Notes: generated by a model not told the origin, from the letters alone. A DNA stretch of 64,000 nucleotides from Streptomyces macrolidinus (GCF_023887685.1 NZ_JAMWMR010000026.1:1-64000), one strand, 5' to 3'; counted from the stretch's first letter, positions 24,460 through 32,205 are shown. Program-made: numbers and translations.

Positions 24460-25614
24460 ATGACGAGTCAGCACCAGAACACCCCGAACCGGGAGCAGAT
24501 CCTCCGGGCACCCAAGGTCCTGCTGCACGACCATCTGGACGGCGGCCTGCGCCCCGCCACGATCGTCGAACTCGCGCGGCAGACCAGCTACGCACAACTC
24601 CCCGAGACCGACCCGGAGAAGCTGGGCATCTGGTTCCGGGAGGCCGCCGACTCCGGCTCCCTGGAGCGGTATCTGGAGACCTTCTCCCACACCGTCGGCG
24701 TCATGCAGACCCGCGAGGCGCTCGTGCGCGTGGCGGCCGAGTGCGCGGAGGACCTCGCCGCGGACGGCGTCGTCTACGCCGAGGTGCGCTACGCGCCCGA
24801 GCAGCACCTGGAGGGCGGGCTCACCCTCGAAGAGGTCGTCGAGGCGGTCAACGAGGGCTTCCGGGAAGGCGAGCGGCGCGCGCGGGCGAACGGCCACCGC
24901 ATCCGCGTGGGCGCCCTGCTCACCGCCATGCGGCACGCGGCCCGCGCCCTGGAGATCGCCGAACTCGCCAACCGCTACCGGGATCTCGGGGTCGTCGGCT
25001 TCGACATCGCGGGTGCCGAGGCCGGTTACCCTCCCACCCGGCACCTCGACGCGTTCGAGTACCTCAAGCGCGAGAACAACCACTTCACCATCCACGCGGG
25101 CGAGGCCTTCGGGCTGCCCTCGATCTGGCAGGCCCTGCAGTGGTGCGGCGCCGACCGGCTCGGGCACGGGGTGCGCATCATCGACGACATCCAGGTGGCC
25201 GAGGACGGCTCGGTGCGGCTCGGCCGCCTGGCCTCGTACGTACGGGACAAGCGCATCCCGCTGGAGCTGTGCCCCAGCTCCAACCTTCAGACCGGCGCCG
25301 CCGCCTCGTACGCCGACCACCCCATCGGGCTGCTGCGGCGGCTGCACTTCCGGGCCACGGTCAACACCGACAACCGGCTGATGTCCGGCACCAGCATGAC
25401 CCAGGAGTTCGTGCACCTGGTCGAGGCGTTCGGCTACACGTTCGACGACCTGCAGTGGTTCACCGTCAATGCGATGAAGTCGGCGTTCATTCCTTTCGAT
25501 GAACGACTGGCGATGATCAATGACGTCATCAAGCCCGGTTACGCCGAGCTGAAGTCCGCATGGCTGTTCCAGCAGACCGCTTCGACCAGCGGTTCTGTGG
25601 ACTCCGAGGGCTGA
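24460..25614 (+). CDS. add: Adenosine deaminase
   Basis: A 384-aa metal-dependent adenosine deaminase that converts adenosine and deoxyadenosine to inosine and deoxyinosine. Motifs: HDHLDGGLR near residue 23, TIHAGE, LGHGVRI, ELCPSSNLQ and NTDNRLMS, the last in the variant spelling I recall from actinobacterial Add. ATG at 24460 has no ribosome site; the -10 box ends 6 nt upstream, so the message is probably leaderless. The inosine formed is the substrate of the purine nucleoside phosphorylase at 40.6-41.4 kb, which carries the same operator. Confidence 0.94.
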   Translation: MTSQHQNTPNREQILRAPKVLLHDHLDGGLRPATIVELARQTSYAQLPETDPEKLGIWFREAADSGSLERYLETFSHTVGVMQTREALVRVAAECAEDLAADGVVYAEVRYAPEQHLEGGLTLEEVVEAVNEGFREGERRARANGHRIRVGALLTAMRHAARALEIAELANRYRDLGVVGFDIAGAEAGYPPTRHLDAFEYLKRENNHFTIHAGEAFGLPSIWQALQWCGADRLGHGVRIIDDIQVAEDGSVRLGRLASYVRDKRIPLELCPSSNLQTGAAASYADHPIGLLRRLHFRATVNTDNRLMSGTSMTQEFVHLVEAFGYTFDDLQWFTVNAMKSAFIPFDERLAMINDVIKPGYAELKSAWLFQQTASTSGSVDSEG

Positions 25615-25626
25615 GAAGCCCCCTGT

Positions 25627-25663
25627 CCGTGGCGGCCGGGAACGTCGTGACCGGCCGCCACGG
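25627..25663 (+). terminator. Terminator after add
   Basis: CCGTGGCGGCCGG pairs perfectly with CCGGCCGCCACGG (13 bp, 11-nt loop), starting 12 nt after the add stop. Confidence 0.85.
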
Positions 25664-25743
25664 GGTGTTTGCGGCCCCCACCCCGGCGTGTCTACGGTCT
25701 TGGACCGCTCAGCTCCCCGTCATCGGATCCAAGGACGCATCGC

Positions 25744-26094
25744 ATGAAGCAGTCTGCTGCCAAGACCCTCGGTGTCGCCGCTCTCGGTGCCGCCTTCGCC
25801 GCCGCGGGCGCGGGCGTCGCGAGCGCCGCCCCGGCCGCGCCGCCCGCCGCCGGGCCGGTGGGCGCCACCCAGGCGCTGCCGACGGGCAAGCTCACCCAGT
25901 CGCTGCCGGGCGCGAGCGAGGCGCTCGGCCAGGGGCAGCGGGCGCTCGGCATGGCGCTGACCGCCACCCAGCCGGCCACCCAGCGAGTCCTCGCCGACGG
26001 CCCGGCCGCGCCGGTCACCGGCCTGCTCGGCGGCCTGCCGGTCAAGGGCCTGCCGACCCACGGCCTGCCGGTGAACGGCGTTCCGCTGGGCTGA
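25744..26094 (+). CDS. Small secreted Ala/Pro/Leu-rich protein
   Basis: A 116-aa protein with a Sec-type signal peptide (MKQSAAKTLGVAALGAAF..., likely cleaved after VASA near residue 28). The mature part is low-complexity, with short repeats of the type GLP-V/T-x-GLP near the C-terminus (GGLPVKGLPTHGLPVNGVP). There are no cysteines or enzyme motifs. It resembles in style the small exported protein at 32362-32748, though the sequences differ. I do not recognise a function; a surface or spore-coat role is only a guess. Confidence 0.7.
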   Translation: MKQSAAKTLGVAALGAAFAAAGAGVASAAPAAPPAAGPVGATQALPTGKLTQSLPGASEALGQGQRALGMALTATQPATQRVLADGPAAPVTGLLGGLPVKGLPTHGLPVNGVPLG

Positions 26095-26103
26095 GACGGC
26101 TTG

Positions 26104-26203
26104 CTCGTACGACGGCCGCTGCTCGTACGACGGCCGCTGCTCGTACGACGGCCGCCCGCTCGTACGACGGCCGCCCGCTCGTACGACGGCCGTCTGCTCG
26201 TAC
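26104..26203. repeat. Tandem array of CTCGTACGACGGCCG units
   Basis: Six copies of a CTCGTAC-containing unit begin at 26104, 26122, 26140, 26159, 26178 and 26197, with periods of 18, 18, 19, 19 and 19 nt; the last copy is partial. Each unit contains the palindrome CGTACG. The mixed periods break any reading frame, so the array is probably non-coding. Confidence 0.9.
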
Positions 26204-26254
26204 GGCACCGATGGGCGCTCCGATCCGGGGCGCCCATCGGCATGTCGGGATGTC

Positions 26255-26346
26255 GATATCTCAGCGATCTCAGCGATCTCAGCGATCTCAGCGATCTCGG
26301 CGATCTCGGCGATCTCTGCGACCTCGGCGATCTCTGCGACCTCGGC
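26255..26346. repeat. Tandem array of 9-bp GATCTCNGC units
   Basis: Ten consecutive units of GATCTCAGC and variants (GATCTCGGC, GATCTCTGC, GACCTCGGC), the first 11 nt long and the rest exactly 9 nt. It lies 28 nt beyond the stop of the PspC gene. Being in register with codons, it gives short-period open frames on both strands, but no start or ribosome site supports translation. Confidence 0.88.
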
Positions 26347-26373
26347 GGGCGGACGAGCCGAGCGGAAGGGACG

Positions 26374-26583
26374 TCACCAGCGCATGTCGTCCGCCGCCGC
26401 GCGCTCCTCCGACGGGAACAGCATCCACAGCGCCAGATAGAGCAGGCACTGCGGGCCGGGCAGCAGACAGGACACCAGGAAGATCACGCGCATCGTCGTC
26501 GCGGAGGTGCCGAAGCGCCGTGCCAGCGCTGCGCACACTCCACCGATCATCCGTCCGTGCGTGGGGCGGGCAAGTGCGGCCAT
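26374..26583 (-). CDS. Small PspC-domain membrane protein
   Basis: A 69-aa PspC-type protein: MIGGVCAALARRFG near residues 11-24, then one membrane segment containing VSCLLPGPQCLLYLALWMLF and an acidic tail. PspC proteins take part in envelope-stress responses, though short stand-alone forms are common in Streptomyces with unclear roles. ATG at 26583 is supported by AAGGAG 7 nt upstream; the much longer open frame is a shadow of genes to the right. Confidence 0.8.
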   Translation of the reverse strand: MAALARPTHGRMIGGVCAALARRFGTSATTMRVIFLVSCLLPGPQCLLYLALWMLFPSEERAAADDMRW

Positions 26584-26672
26584 GGGAGGGCTCCTTCGCG
26601 AACCGTGGGCGGAGTCGACAGGTGGCGTCGACGTGTTCCACGCTACGAGGACGAAGAGGGACAAGCGTCCCT

Positions 26673-27227
26673 CTAAGGAGCGATCCCCACCCTGGGAATC
26701 GTCGGGGTGCGGCCCTGAGACGGCTCCTCCGGGTGGAGTACGGCGGTCCGCTGCCTGCACCGGGCCCGGCGCCGCAGCCGGGCGCGGGCCGCGGGCACGA
26801 CCAGCAGATGCGCGAGGGCCACTCCGACCGTGTTGAGCAGCACCGCGTCGATGTCCACGACCTGACCGGGCACCCCGGTCTGCAGCAGCTCGAACGCCAG
26901 GGAGATCAGGGTGCCCGCGCCGACCGTACGGGCCAGCGAGGCGAGCGGCGAGACATCGAGCCGCCCCCCGGCCATGGGCAGCAGCACCCCGAGCGGTGCC
27001 AGCAGCGCGAGCCCCTTCCCGACGCGACGGGTCGCCTGCGGCCAGCCGAGCGCGAGATCGGACCTGATCCCGGCGAACGGATGCAGATTGGCGGGTCTGA
27101 CCCACGGGACGTCCAGCGGGCGCAACATGATCCAGGCGACGAGCGCGAGGTGTGCGACGAGGAGGACACCCCCTGCCACACGGACGCGGTTCGCGGCGCT
27201 GCCGCCGTTTGAGCCTTGACGCTGCAC
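26673..27227 (-). CDS. VanZ family membrane protein
   Basis: A 184-aa VanZ-like protein with about four hydrophobic segments and the family features LHPFAGI, the FELLQ segment and VVDIDAVLLNTVGVALA. VanZ homologues are linked to low-level glycopeptide resistance and envelope functions, but most are uncharacterised. The C-terminal 35 residues are basic and polar. The start is GTG at 27227. It lies between the afsQ operon and the PspC gene on the same strand, each separated by more than 80 bp. Confidence 0.8.
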   Translation of the reverse strand: MQRQGSNGGSAANRVRVAGGVLLVAHLALVAWIMLRPLDVPWVRPANLHPFAGIRSDLALGWPQATRRVGKGLALLAPLGVLLPMAGGRLDVSPLASLARTVGAGTLISLAFELLQTGVPGQVVDIDAVLLNTVGVALAHLLVVPAARARLRRRARCRQRTAVLHPEEPSQGRTPTIPRVGIAP

Positions 27228-27310
27228 GCCCCCCTAGACGCGGGCCTCGGGGGGATCGGTTCCGGAATGCACCGGGACGGGTGAGTGGAGCGGCGCACGT
27301 ACGAGCCGTG

Positions 27311-27338
27311 CGCGCCCCGGCGGGTGCGCCGGGGCGCG
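27311..27338 (-). terminator. Terminator of the afsQ operon
   Basis: CGCGCCCCGGCG pairs with CGCCGGGGCGCG (12 bp, 4-nt loop) just after the stop codon of the lipoprotein gene on the minus strand. Confidence 0.8.
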
Positions 27339-27344
27339 TGTGAC

Positions 27345-27950
27345 TCAGGCGACCTTGCCGGAGGGCGGCTTCACCGCGCCCGGCTGCGAGCGCACCTGGC
27401 TCGTGCACTCGTAGCGGCGCACCGGCCGGTCGGGGCCGCCGAGCACGACGGTCCCGTCCTCGGCGGCGGTCGCCTCGGAGCCCGCGAAGGTGCAGACGAT
27501 CTGCGCGAGGGCGTACGAGCCGAGGTCCTCCGGCGGGGTGCTGAGCCGGAACGTGTCCTCCGGGTCCTTGCCGCGCGGGCCGCTCACCCGGATCCCGCCG
27601 AGCACGTCCGTCGAGTAGCCCGCCTGCGCCTCCCCGGCCGACGGCTGCGCGGCGAGCTGGTCGAGCAGCCCCTGGGCCACCTGCACCCGGCGCTGGCCCT
27701 CGGCCGGTCCGTCCGGGATGCGTACGGAGCGGTCCGTGGCGACCAGTTGCGAGGAGCACAGCAGGAAGACCTGGACCGGCAGGCCGCGGGCGCTCTGCGC
27801 GGACAGGTCCGTGCCCGACAGCGCGCAGGGCACCCGGGAGGGCGCGGGACCGAATTCTGTCGGCACCTGGGTCGGGCGGATGCCGCAGCCGGCCAGCAGG
27901 ACGGCCAGCAGCGGGACGGCGAGCCAGGCATGGGCGCCGCGTAGCGTCAT
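27345..27950 (-). CDS. Lipoprotein of the afsQ operon
   Basis: A 201-aa lipoprotein. The signal peptide ends in LLAGC, putting the lipidated Cys near residue 18, and the mature part includes CGIRPTQVPTEFGPAPS and several Cys residues. The ATG at 27950 overlaps the afsQ2 stop (ATGA), so it is translated with the sensor kinase. In S. coelicolor I recall a lipoprotein at this place, sometimes called AfsQ3. By analogy with CseA it may tune signalling by the sensor at the membrane, but that is inference. Confidence 0.82.
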   Translation of the reverse strand: MTLRGAHAWLAVPLLAVLLAGCGIRPTQVPTEFGPAPSRVPCALSGTDLSAQSARGLPVQVFLLCSSQLVATDRSVRIPDGPAEGQRRVQVAQGLLDQLAAQPSAGEAQAGYSTDVLGGIRVSGPRGKDPEDTFRLSTPPEDLGSYALAQIVCTFAGSEATAAEDGTVVLGGPDRPVRRYECTSQVRSQPGAVKPPSGKVA

Positions 27951-29602
27951 CGGGCGTTCTCCTCGGTGCCGTTCGCCTCCCGCGTCCCGTCCTCGATGAG
28001 CGGCGAGGCGTCGCGCGGCAGGCGCAGCGTGAACACCGCCCCGCCCTCGGGCGAGTTGGCGGCCGTGATCCGGCCGCCGTGGATGTGCGCGTTCTCCAGC
28101 GCGATGGACAGGCCGAGGCCGCTGCCCTCGGAGCGCGGGCGCGAGGCGCTCGCCTTGTAGAAGCGGTCGAAGACATGGGGCAGGACGTCCTCGGGGATAC
28201 CGGGGCCGTGGTCGCGCACCGCGATGAGGAGGTCCTCGCCCTCCTCGCGCACGCGGACCCGTACCGGCGAACCGCCGTGCTTGAGCGCGTTGCCGATCAG
28301 GTTCGCCAGGATCACGTCGAGGCGGCGCGGGTCGAGGCGGGCCATGATGCCGCGCTCGGCGTCCAGTTCGACGGCGTCCAGCCAGGCGCGGGCGTCGATG
28401 CACGCGGTGATCTGGTCGGCGATGTCCACGTCGTCCACGACCAGCCGGGCCGTGCCCGCGTCGAAGCGGGTGACCTCCATCAGGTTCTCGACCAGGTCGT
28501 TCAGCCTCCGGGTCTCGCTGACCACCAGGCGCACGGCCGGCTCGATCATCGGGTCGACGCTGCCCGTCTCGGCGTCCAGCTCCTCCTCCAGCACCTCGGT
28601 GACCGCGGTGATCGCCGTGAGCGGAGTACGCAGCTCATGGGACATGTCGGCGACGAAGCGACGGGAGGCCTCCTCGCGGCCACTCATGTCCGCGACCTTC
28701 TTCTCCAGCGACTCGGCCGCGCGGTTGAACGTCCGTGACAGATCGGCCAGTTCGTCCGTGCCGGACACACGCAGCCGGGTGTCCAGCTTGCCCTCGCCGA
28801 GCCGCCGGGCCGCGCTGCCGAGGCGGTGCACCGGCCGGAGGACGGTCGTCGCGGCGGCCTGCGCGAGCAGCGCCGAGCCGATCAGCGCGAGAGCGGTGGC
28901 GATACCGAGCGACCAGGCAAGGGAGTTGAGGTCCTTGGCCTCCGGTTCGAGGGACTTGAGCATGTAGCCGGTGGGGCCGCCGCCGATGACCTTCGTGCCG
29001 CCGACCAGATACGGCTTGCCGTGGTCGTCGATCCGCTGCCAGTACAGGTGGTAGGCGTCCTTGTTGGACGAGGACACGGCCTGCTGCTTGTTCACCGCCC
29101 GCTGCAGGGACTTCGGCACGTTCTGCAGGGTGAAGGTGCCCAGCTCGGAGTTGCCGACCACCGTCTTGCCGCGCTCGTCCTGCGCGACCAGCAGCACGCT
29201 GAAGCGCTGGCTGCTGCCCGCCATCTGCCCGGCGGTGTGCTGGAGTTCGTCCTGCGTCGGGTGCGCGGGCAGCGCGCTCGCCCGGTTCTGCATCTCCTGC
29301 TGGAAGTCGTGCAGCACCGCGTCCTGGGTACGGGTGAGCACGGCCTCGCGGTTGAGCCAGTAGGCGATGCCCGACGCCGACACGGCGGCGGTCAGCGCGA
29401 CGAGCCCGAACACCACGACCAGACGCAGCCGGAGGCTCGTGAAGCGCAGCCGGGACGCCACGACCTTGCGGGCCGCCGCCCAGCCACGGGGCGCTCCTTG
29501 CGCATCGGCCACGTGCGCGTCGGCCACGCGCGTATCGGCTCCTTCCCCATCGGCCACTTGAGAACCGACCACTTGCGAATCCGTCACGTGCGCATCCGTC
29601 AC
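27947..29602 (-). CDS. afsQ2: Sensor histidine kinase AfsQ2
   Basis: A 551-aa membrane kinase partnering AfsQ1 in the two-component system that affects antibiotic production and nitrogen/glutamate responses in S. coelicolor. Features: a cytoplasmic N-terminus with V-(T/A)-D repeats, TM1 near 50-75, an extracytoplasmic sensor domain, TM2 near 225-250, HAMP, the phospho-acceptor His in FVADMSHELRTPLTAI, and the N, D/F and G boxes (LIGNALKHG, DHGPGIPEDV, GSGLGLSIALE). GTG at 29602 overlaps the afsQ1 stop (GTGA); the longer open frame reaches back inside afsQ1. Confidence 0.92.
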   Translation of the reverse strand: MTDAHVTDSQVVGSQVADGEGADTRVADAHVADAQGAPRGWAAARKVVASRLRFTSLRLRLVVVFGLVALTAAVSASGIAYWLNREAVLTRTQDAVLHDFQQEMQNRASALPAHPTQDELQHTAGQMAGSSQRFSVLLVAQDERGKTVVGNSELGTFTLQNVPKSLQRAVNKQQAVSSSNKDAYHLYWQRIDDHGKPYLVGGTKVIGGGPTGYMLKSLEPEAKDLNSLAWSLGIATALALIGSALLAQAAATTVLRPVHRLGSAARRLGEGKLDTRLRVSGTDELADLSRTFNRAAESLEKKVADMSGREEASRRFVADMSHELRTPLTAITAVTEVLEEELDAETGSVDPMIEPAVRLVVSETRRLNDLVENLMEVTRFDAGTARLVVDDVDIADQITACIDARAWLDAVELDAERGIMARLDPRRLDVILANLIGNALKHGGSPVRVRVREEGEDLLIAVRDHGPGIPEDVLPHVFDRFYKASASRPRSEGSGLGLSIALENAHIHGGRITAANSPEGGAVFTLRLPRDASPLIEDGTREANGTEENAR

Positions 29603-30285
29603 TGAGGAGCGTCCAGCCGGTAACCGACCCCACGGACCGTACGGATCAACGTGGGGGACGACGGTACGTCCTCGACCTTGGCGCGCAGCCGCTGCACACA
29701 CGCGTCGACGAGCCGCGAGTCGCCCAGGTAGTCGTGCTCCCACACCAGCCGCAGCAGTTGCTGCCGCGACAGCGCCTGACCGGGCCGCCTGCTCAGCTCC
29801 AGCAGCAACCGCAGCTCGGTGGGCGTCAGTTGGAGATCGTCGCCGTTCTTCGTGACGGTCATCGCCGCCCGGTCGATGACCAGGCTGCCGAACGTCGCCG
29901 AGTCGTTGGCCTCGCGCTCACCGCGCCGCAGCACGGCCCGGATCCGGGCGTCCAGCACCCGCCCCTGCACCGGCTTGACGACATAGTCGTCGGCGCCGGA
30001 CTCCAGCCCGACCACCACGTCGATGTCGTCGCTGCGCGCGGTCAGCAGGATGATCGGCAACTGGTCGGTGCGCCGGATGCGCCGGCACACCTCGAAGCCG
30101 TCGATGCCTGGCAGCATCACATCCAGCACGATCAGGTCCGGGCGCTGCTCACGCAGCAGCTTGAGACCGTCCTCGCCGGTGGCAGCAGTGGCCACGCGAT
30201 GACCCTGGCGCGTCAAAGAGAGCTCCAGGGCCGTTCGGATGGCGTCGTCGTCCTCGATCAGCAACAGGGAAGGCACGAGGGCCAT
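29599..30285 (-). CDS. afsQ1: Response regulator AfsQ1
   Basis: A 228-aa OmpR/PhoB-type regulator. Receiver domain: acidic pocket LIEDDD, phospho-acceptor Asp in VLDVMLPG near residue 54, a Thr in LLTARSDD and a conserved Lys in VVKPV. The winged-helix DNA-binding domain follows from about 135 (LTPTELRLLLEL, then SRLVDACVQRLRAKVE). In S. coelicolor AfsQ1 activates sigQ and antibiotic regulatory genes through a GTNAC-N6-GTNAC site; a perfect site occurs upstream of sigQ here. It is first in the afsQ1-afsQ2-lipoprotein operon and divergent from sigQ. Confidence 0.93.
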   Translation of the reverse strand: MALVPSLLLIEDDDAIRTALELSLTRQGHRVATAATGEDGLKLLREQRPDLIVLDVMLPGIDGFEVCRRIRRTDQLPIILLTARSDDIDVVVGLESGADDYVVKPVQGRVLDARIRAVLRRGEREANDSATFGSLVIDRAAMTVTKNGDDLQLTPTELRLLLELSRRPGQALSRQQLLRLVWEHDYLGDSRLVDACVQRLRAKVEDVPSSPTLIRTVRGVGYRLDAPQ

Positions 30286-30423
30286 TCTGGCTCAAACCAC
30301 GGACATGTATCGACTGCCTGAGCGCTCCCTCACATCCCGCGCACAGACCGGGGCCCGCCGGCCCGTCTCCGTAGCCGTACAACTCCTCTGTGTGACGCTC
30401 CGACGTGACGTGGAACGCCCGCT

Positions 30424-30439
30424 GTGACAGGCCTGTGAC
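30424..30439. promoter_or_regulatory. AfsQ1-type binding site
   Basis: GTGAC-AGGCCT-GTGAC exactly fits the GTNAC-N6-GTNAC pattern I recall for AfsQ1. It lies in the sigQ/afsQ1 divergent region, 107 nt before the annotated sigQ ATG and 138 nt before afsQ1, so it could control both. Confidence 0.72.
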
Positions 30440-30546
30440 AGTCGCCGGACATCGCCATGAAGTCGCTTCGGCAAGCTCTTCGACATGAGCAAGGCCGCCT
30501 CCGCAGGGCGGCGGTCGGACCGGGACTCCATGACGGGGGGCGCGAG

Positions 30547-31359
30547 ATGAACAAGCTGCACGGCACCAGCACGAGCGCAGTGGTCACGCGTCTGCATGAT
30601 GTGACCCGGCACGATCGGAACGAGAAGTCCGGTGCTGGAGGGGGCACCTCCCTGCTCGAGCGAAGCCGAGAGCTTGGGGGAGGGCGGGGGTGCGCTCGCG
30701 GTACCGGGCGTCAGCACACCGGATCCGTGCAAGGGCGTCCGCCCTACATGGTGGTGGTTGACGCACTCGGGGGGTTCGGGGGAGAGGCTCACGGGGGAGC
30801 CGCGTACGGGGAGGGCAACGGGGAGCGTCGCTCGGCGGCGGAGGCGGAGTTCACCGCCTACGTCGAGGAGCGCCGCGCCTCCCTGTACGCGACCGCCTAC
30901 CACCTGACCGGTGACCGCTTCGAGGCCGAGGACCTGCTGCAGAGCGCGCTGTTCTCGACCTACCGGGCGTGGGACCGGATCACGGACAAGGCCGCGGTGG
31001 GGGGCTACCTGCGGCGGACGATGACCAATCTGCACATCAGCGCGTGGCGCCGCCGCAAGCTGAACGAGTACCCGACCGAGGAGCTGCCGGAGACCGTCGG
31101 CGACACGGACGCGATGCGCGGCACCGAGCTGCGCGCCGTCCTGTGGCAGGCGCTCGCCCGGCTGCCGGAACTCCAGCGCACCATGCTGGTCCTGCGCTAC
31201 TACGAGGGCCGCACGGACCCGGAGATCGCGGAGATCCTCGACATCAGTGTCGGCACGGTGAAGTCGAGCATCTGGCGGTCGCTCCGCCGGCTGCGCGGGG
31301 ACGAGATCCTCAGCTTCGGCCGTGACGAGGAGGAGTCCTTCGGGGAGTTGGTCGCCTGA
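30547..31359 (+). CDS. sigQ: ECF (SigE-family) sigma factor SigQ
   Basis: A sigma factor of 270 aa from ATG 30547. Region 2 begins near residue 102 (YVEERRASLYATAYHLTGDR...AEDLLQSAL) and region 4 near 205 (LPELQRTMLVLRYYEGRTDPEIAEIL). The first 100 residues are unusual: Gly/Arg-rich and partly encoded by a dispersed Streptomyces repeat, so translation may really begin lower down, for instance at ATG 30748 (MVVVDALGG), still ahead of region 2. In S. coelicolor sigQ is a target of AfsQ1, consistent with the divergent arrangement and the binding site upstream. A G-rich region and terminator follow. Confidence 0.9.
   Translation: MNKLHGTSTSAVVTRLHDVTRHDRNEKSGAGGGTSLLERSRELGGGRGCARGTGRQHTGSVQGRPPYMVVVDALGGFGGEAHGGAAYGEGNGERRSAAEAEFTAYVEERRASLYATAYHLTGDRFEAEDLLQSALFSTYRAWDRITDKAAVGGYLRRTMTNLHISAWRRRKLNEYPTEELPETVGDTDAMRGTELRAVLWQALARLPELQRTMLVLRYYEGRTDPEIAEILDISVGTVKSSIWRSLRRLRGDEILSFGRDEEESFGELVA
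30633..30683. repeat. Dispersed Streptomyces repeat inside sigQ N-terminal region
   Basis: The element runs from GGGGGCACCTCCCTGCTCGA to GAGAGCTTGGGGGA, with an internal CTCGAGCGAAGCCGAGAG hairpin. I recognise this sequence as a very common interspersed repeat of Streptomyces chromosomes. Here it lies within the annotated sigQ frame. Confidence 0.7.
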
Positions 31360-31365
31360 GGGATC

Positions 31366-31491
31366 GGGGGGACACGGGGGAAGTGCGGGGGAGCACTACC
31401 GGGGGGAAGTGCGAGGGACCACGGGGGCGCGGGGGAGCGCTCACGGGGGAACAACGGGGGAATCACGGGGAACACGGGGGAAGTACGGGGG
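31366..31491 (+). repeat. Array of G-tracts downstream of sigQ
   Basis: Eleven runs of four to six G occur at roughly 10-nt spacing, mostly as ACGGGGGAA-like units. The last five runs (31445-31491) have loops of 5-6 nt and could form a G-quadruplex in the sigQ mRNA 3' region or the coding-strand DNA. Confidence 0.75.
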
Positions 31492-31499
31492 AGCAACAC

Positions 31500-31538
31500 A
31501 GCGGGGCTGGAGGGCCGGGGGGTCCGTCCAGCCCCGCT
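31500..31538. terminator. Bidirectional terminator, sigQ / kinase-like gene
   Basis: AGCGGGGCTGGA at 31500-31511 pairs with TCCAGCCCCGCT at 31527-31538 (12 bp). It lies between the convergent sigQ and uridine-kinase-like genes. Confidence 0.8.
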
Positions 31539-31560
31539 TCCCGTGTCTGTCTTCCCGTGT

Positions 31561-32205
31561 CTACGCGCTCGTGCTCACCGGCGGTATGTGCCGCCCCGTG
31601 GTCGCCGCCGCCAGCCGGGCCAGCGCCTCGTCCCGGTCGCAGGCGTACGCGCCCAGGGCCGTCTGCCGGGCGATGATCGACCGCTCCGTGCGCATCAGCC
31701 GCACGCCGCGGCGCAGCAGGAACGGGACCGACTTGCGGCCCTCCTTGAGATCGCGCACGAAGCGGCGGCGGAACGTGGTGAAGGGCCCCCGCGAGAGGCA
31801 CAACGCGTCGGCGAGGACGCCCAGTTCACGACAGCGCTCCACGATCTCGGCGGCGAAGATGCCCTCCGCGATGAATATCGGCGAGCGGTCGATGGCCAGG
31901 GCCTCCTCGCCCGTCCGCGCGCTCAGCGAGATGTCGTACACGGGCACCGTCGTACGGCCCTTGGCGCACAGTTCGGTGATGGCCGCGAGGGCGGCGTCCG
32001 CGTCCCATGACCCCGGGTGGTCCCAGTCGATGTCCGAACTCCCCGCCACCAGCGGCAGCGTGGGGTCGTCGCCCTCCTTGTAGAAGTCGTCGAGCCGCAG
32101 CACGGGCAGCCCTGAGTGCGCGGCGACAAGGGACTTGCCGGATCCGGAGGGGCCGCAGAGCAGCACGACGCGGGCCGGGCCCGGGGTTGAGGGTTGGGAA
32201 CTCAC
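31561..32205 (-). CDS. Uridine kinase-like P-loop protein
   Basis: A 214-aa P-loop kinase of the uridine-kinase/phosphoribulokinase superfamily. The Walker A is GPSGSGKS near residues 18-25, followed by LRLDDFYKEG with the acidic residues that bind nucleoside in Udk, and FIAEGIFAAE as Walker B. It would phosphorylate uridine or cytidine to the monophosphate if it is a true Udk, but assignment beyond the superfamily is uncertain. GTG at 32205 is the start. No nucleoside-salvage operator is found upstream, in keeping with an anabolic rather than catabolic role. Confidence 0.75.
   Translation of the reverse strand: MSSQPSTPGPARVVLLCGPSGSGKSLVAAHSGLPVLRLDDFYKEGDDPTLPLVAGSSDIDWDHPGSWDADAALAAITELCAKGRTTVPVYDISLSARTGEEALAIDRSPIFIAEGIFAAEIVERCRELGVLADALCLSRGPFTTFRRRFVRDLKEGRKSVPFLLRRGVRLMRTERSIIARQTALGAYACDRDEALARLAAATTGRHIPPVSTSA

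Noticed and set aside
26104..26346. CRISPR-like array
   Set aside because: The repeat units are contiguous or nearly so, with no spacers, and no cas genes are present.
26101..26676. Plus-strand protein with Leu-Ser-Asp repeats over the 9-bp array
   Set aside because: No start with a ribosome site, and the frame runs antisense through the PspC gene.
31557..31572. A seventh nucleoside operator (TCTACGCGC...) near the uridine-kinase-like gene
   Set aside because: Only the left half matches, and it overlaps the gene's stop codon at its 3' end, not a promoter.
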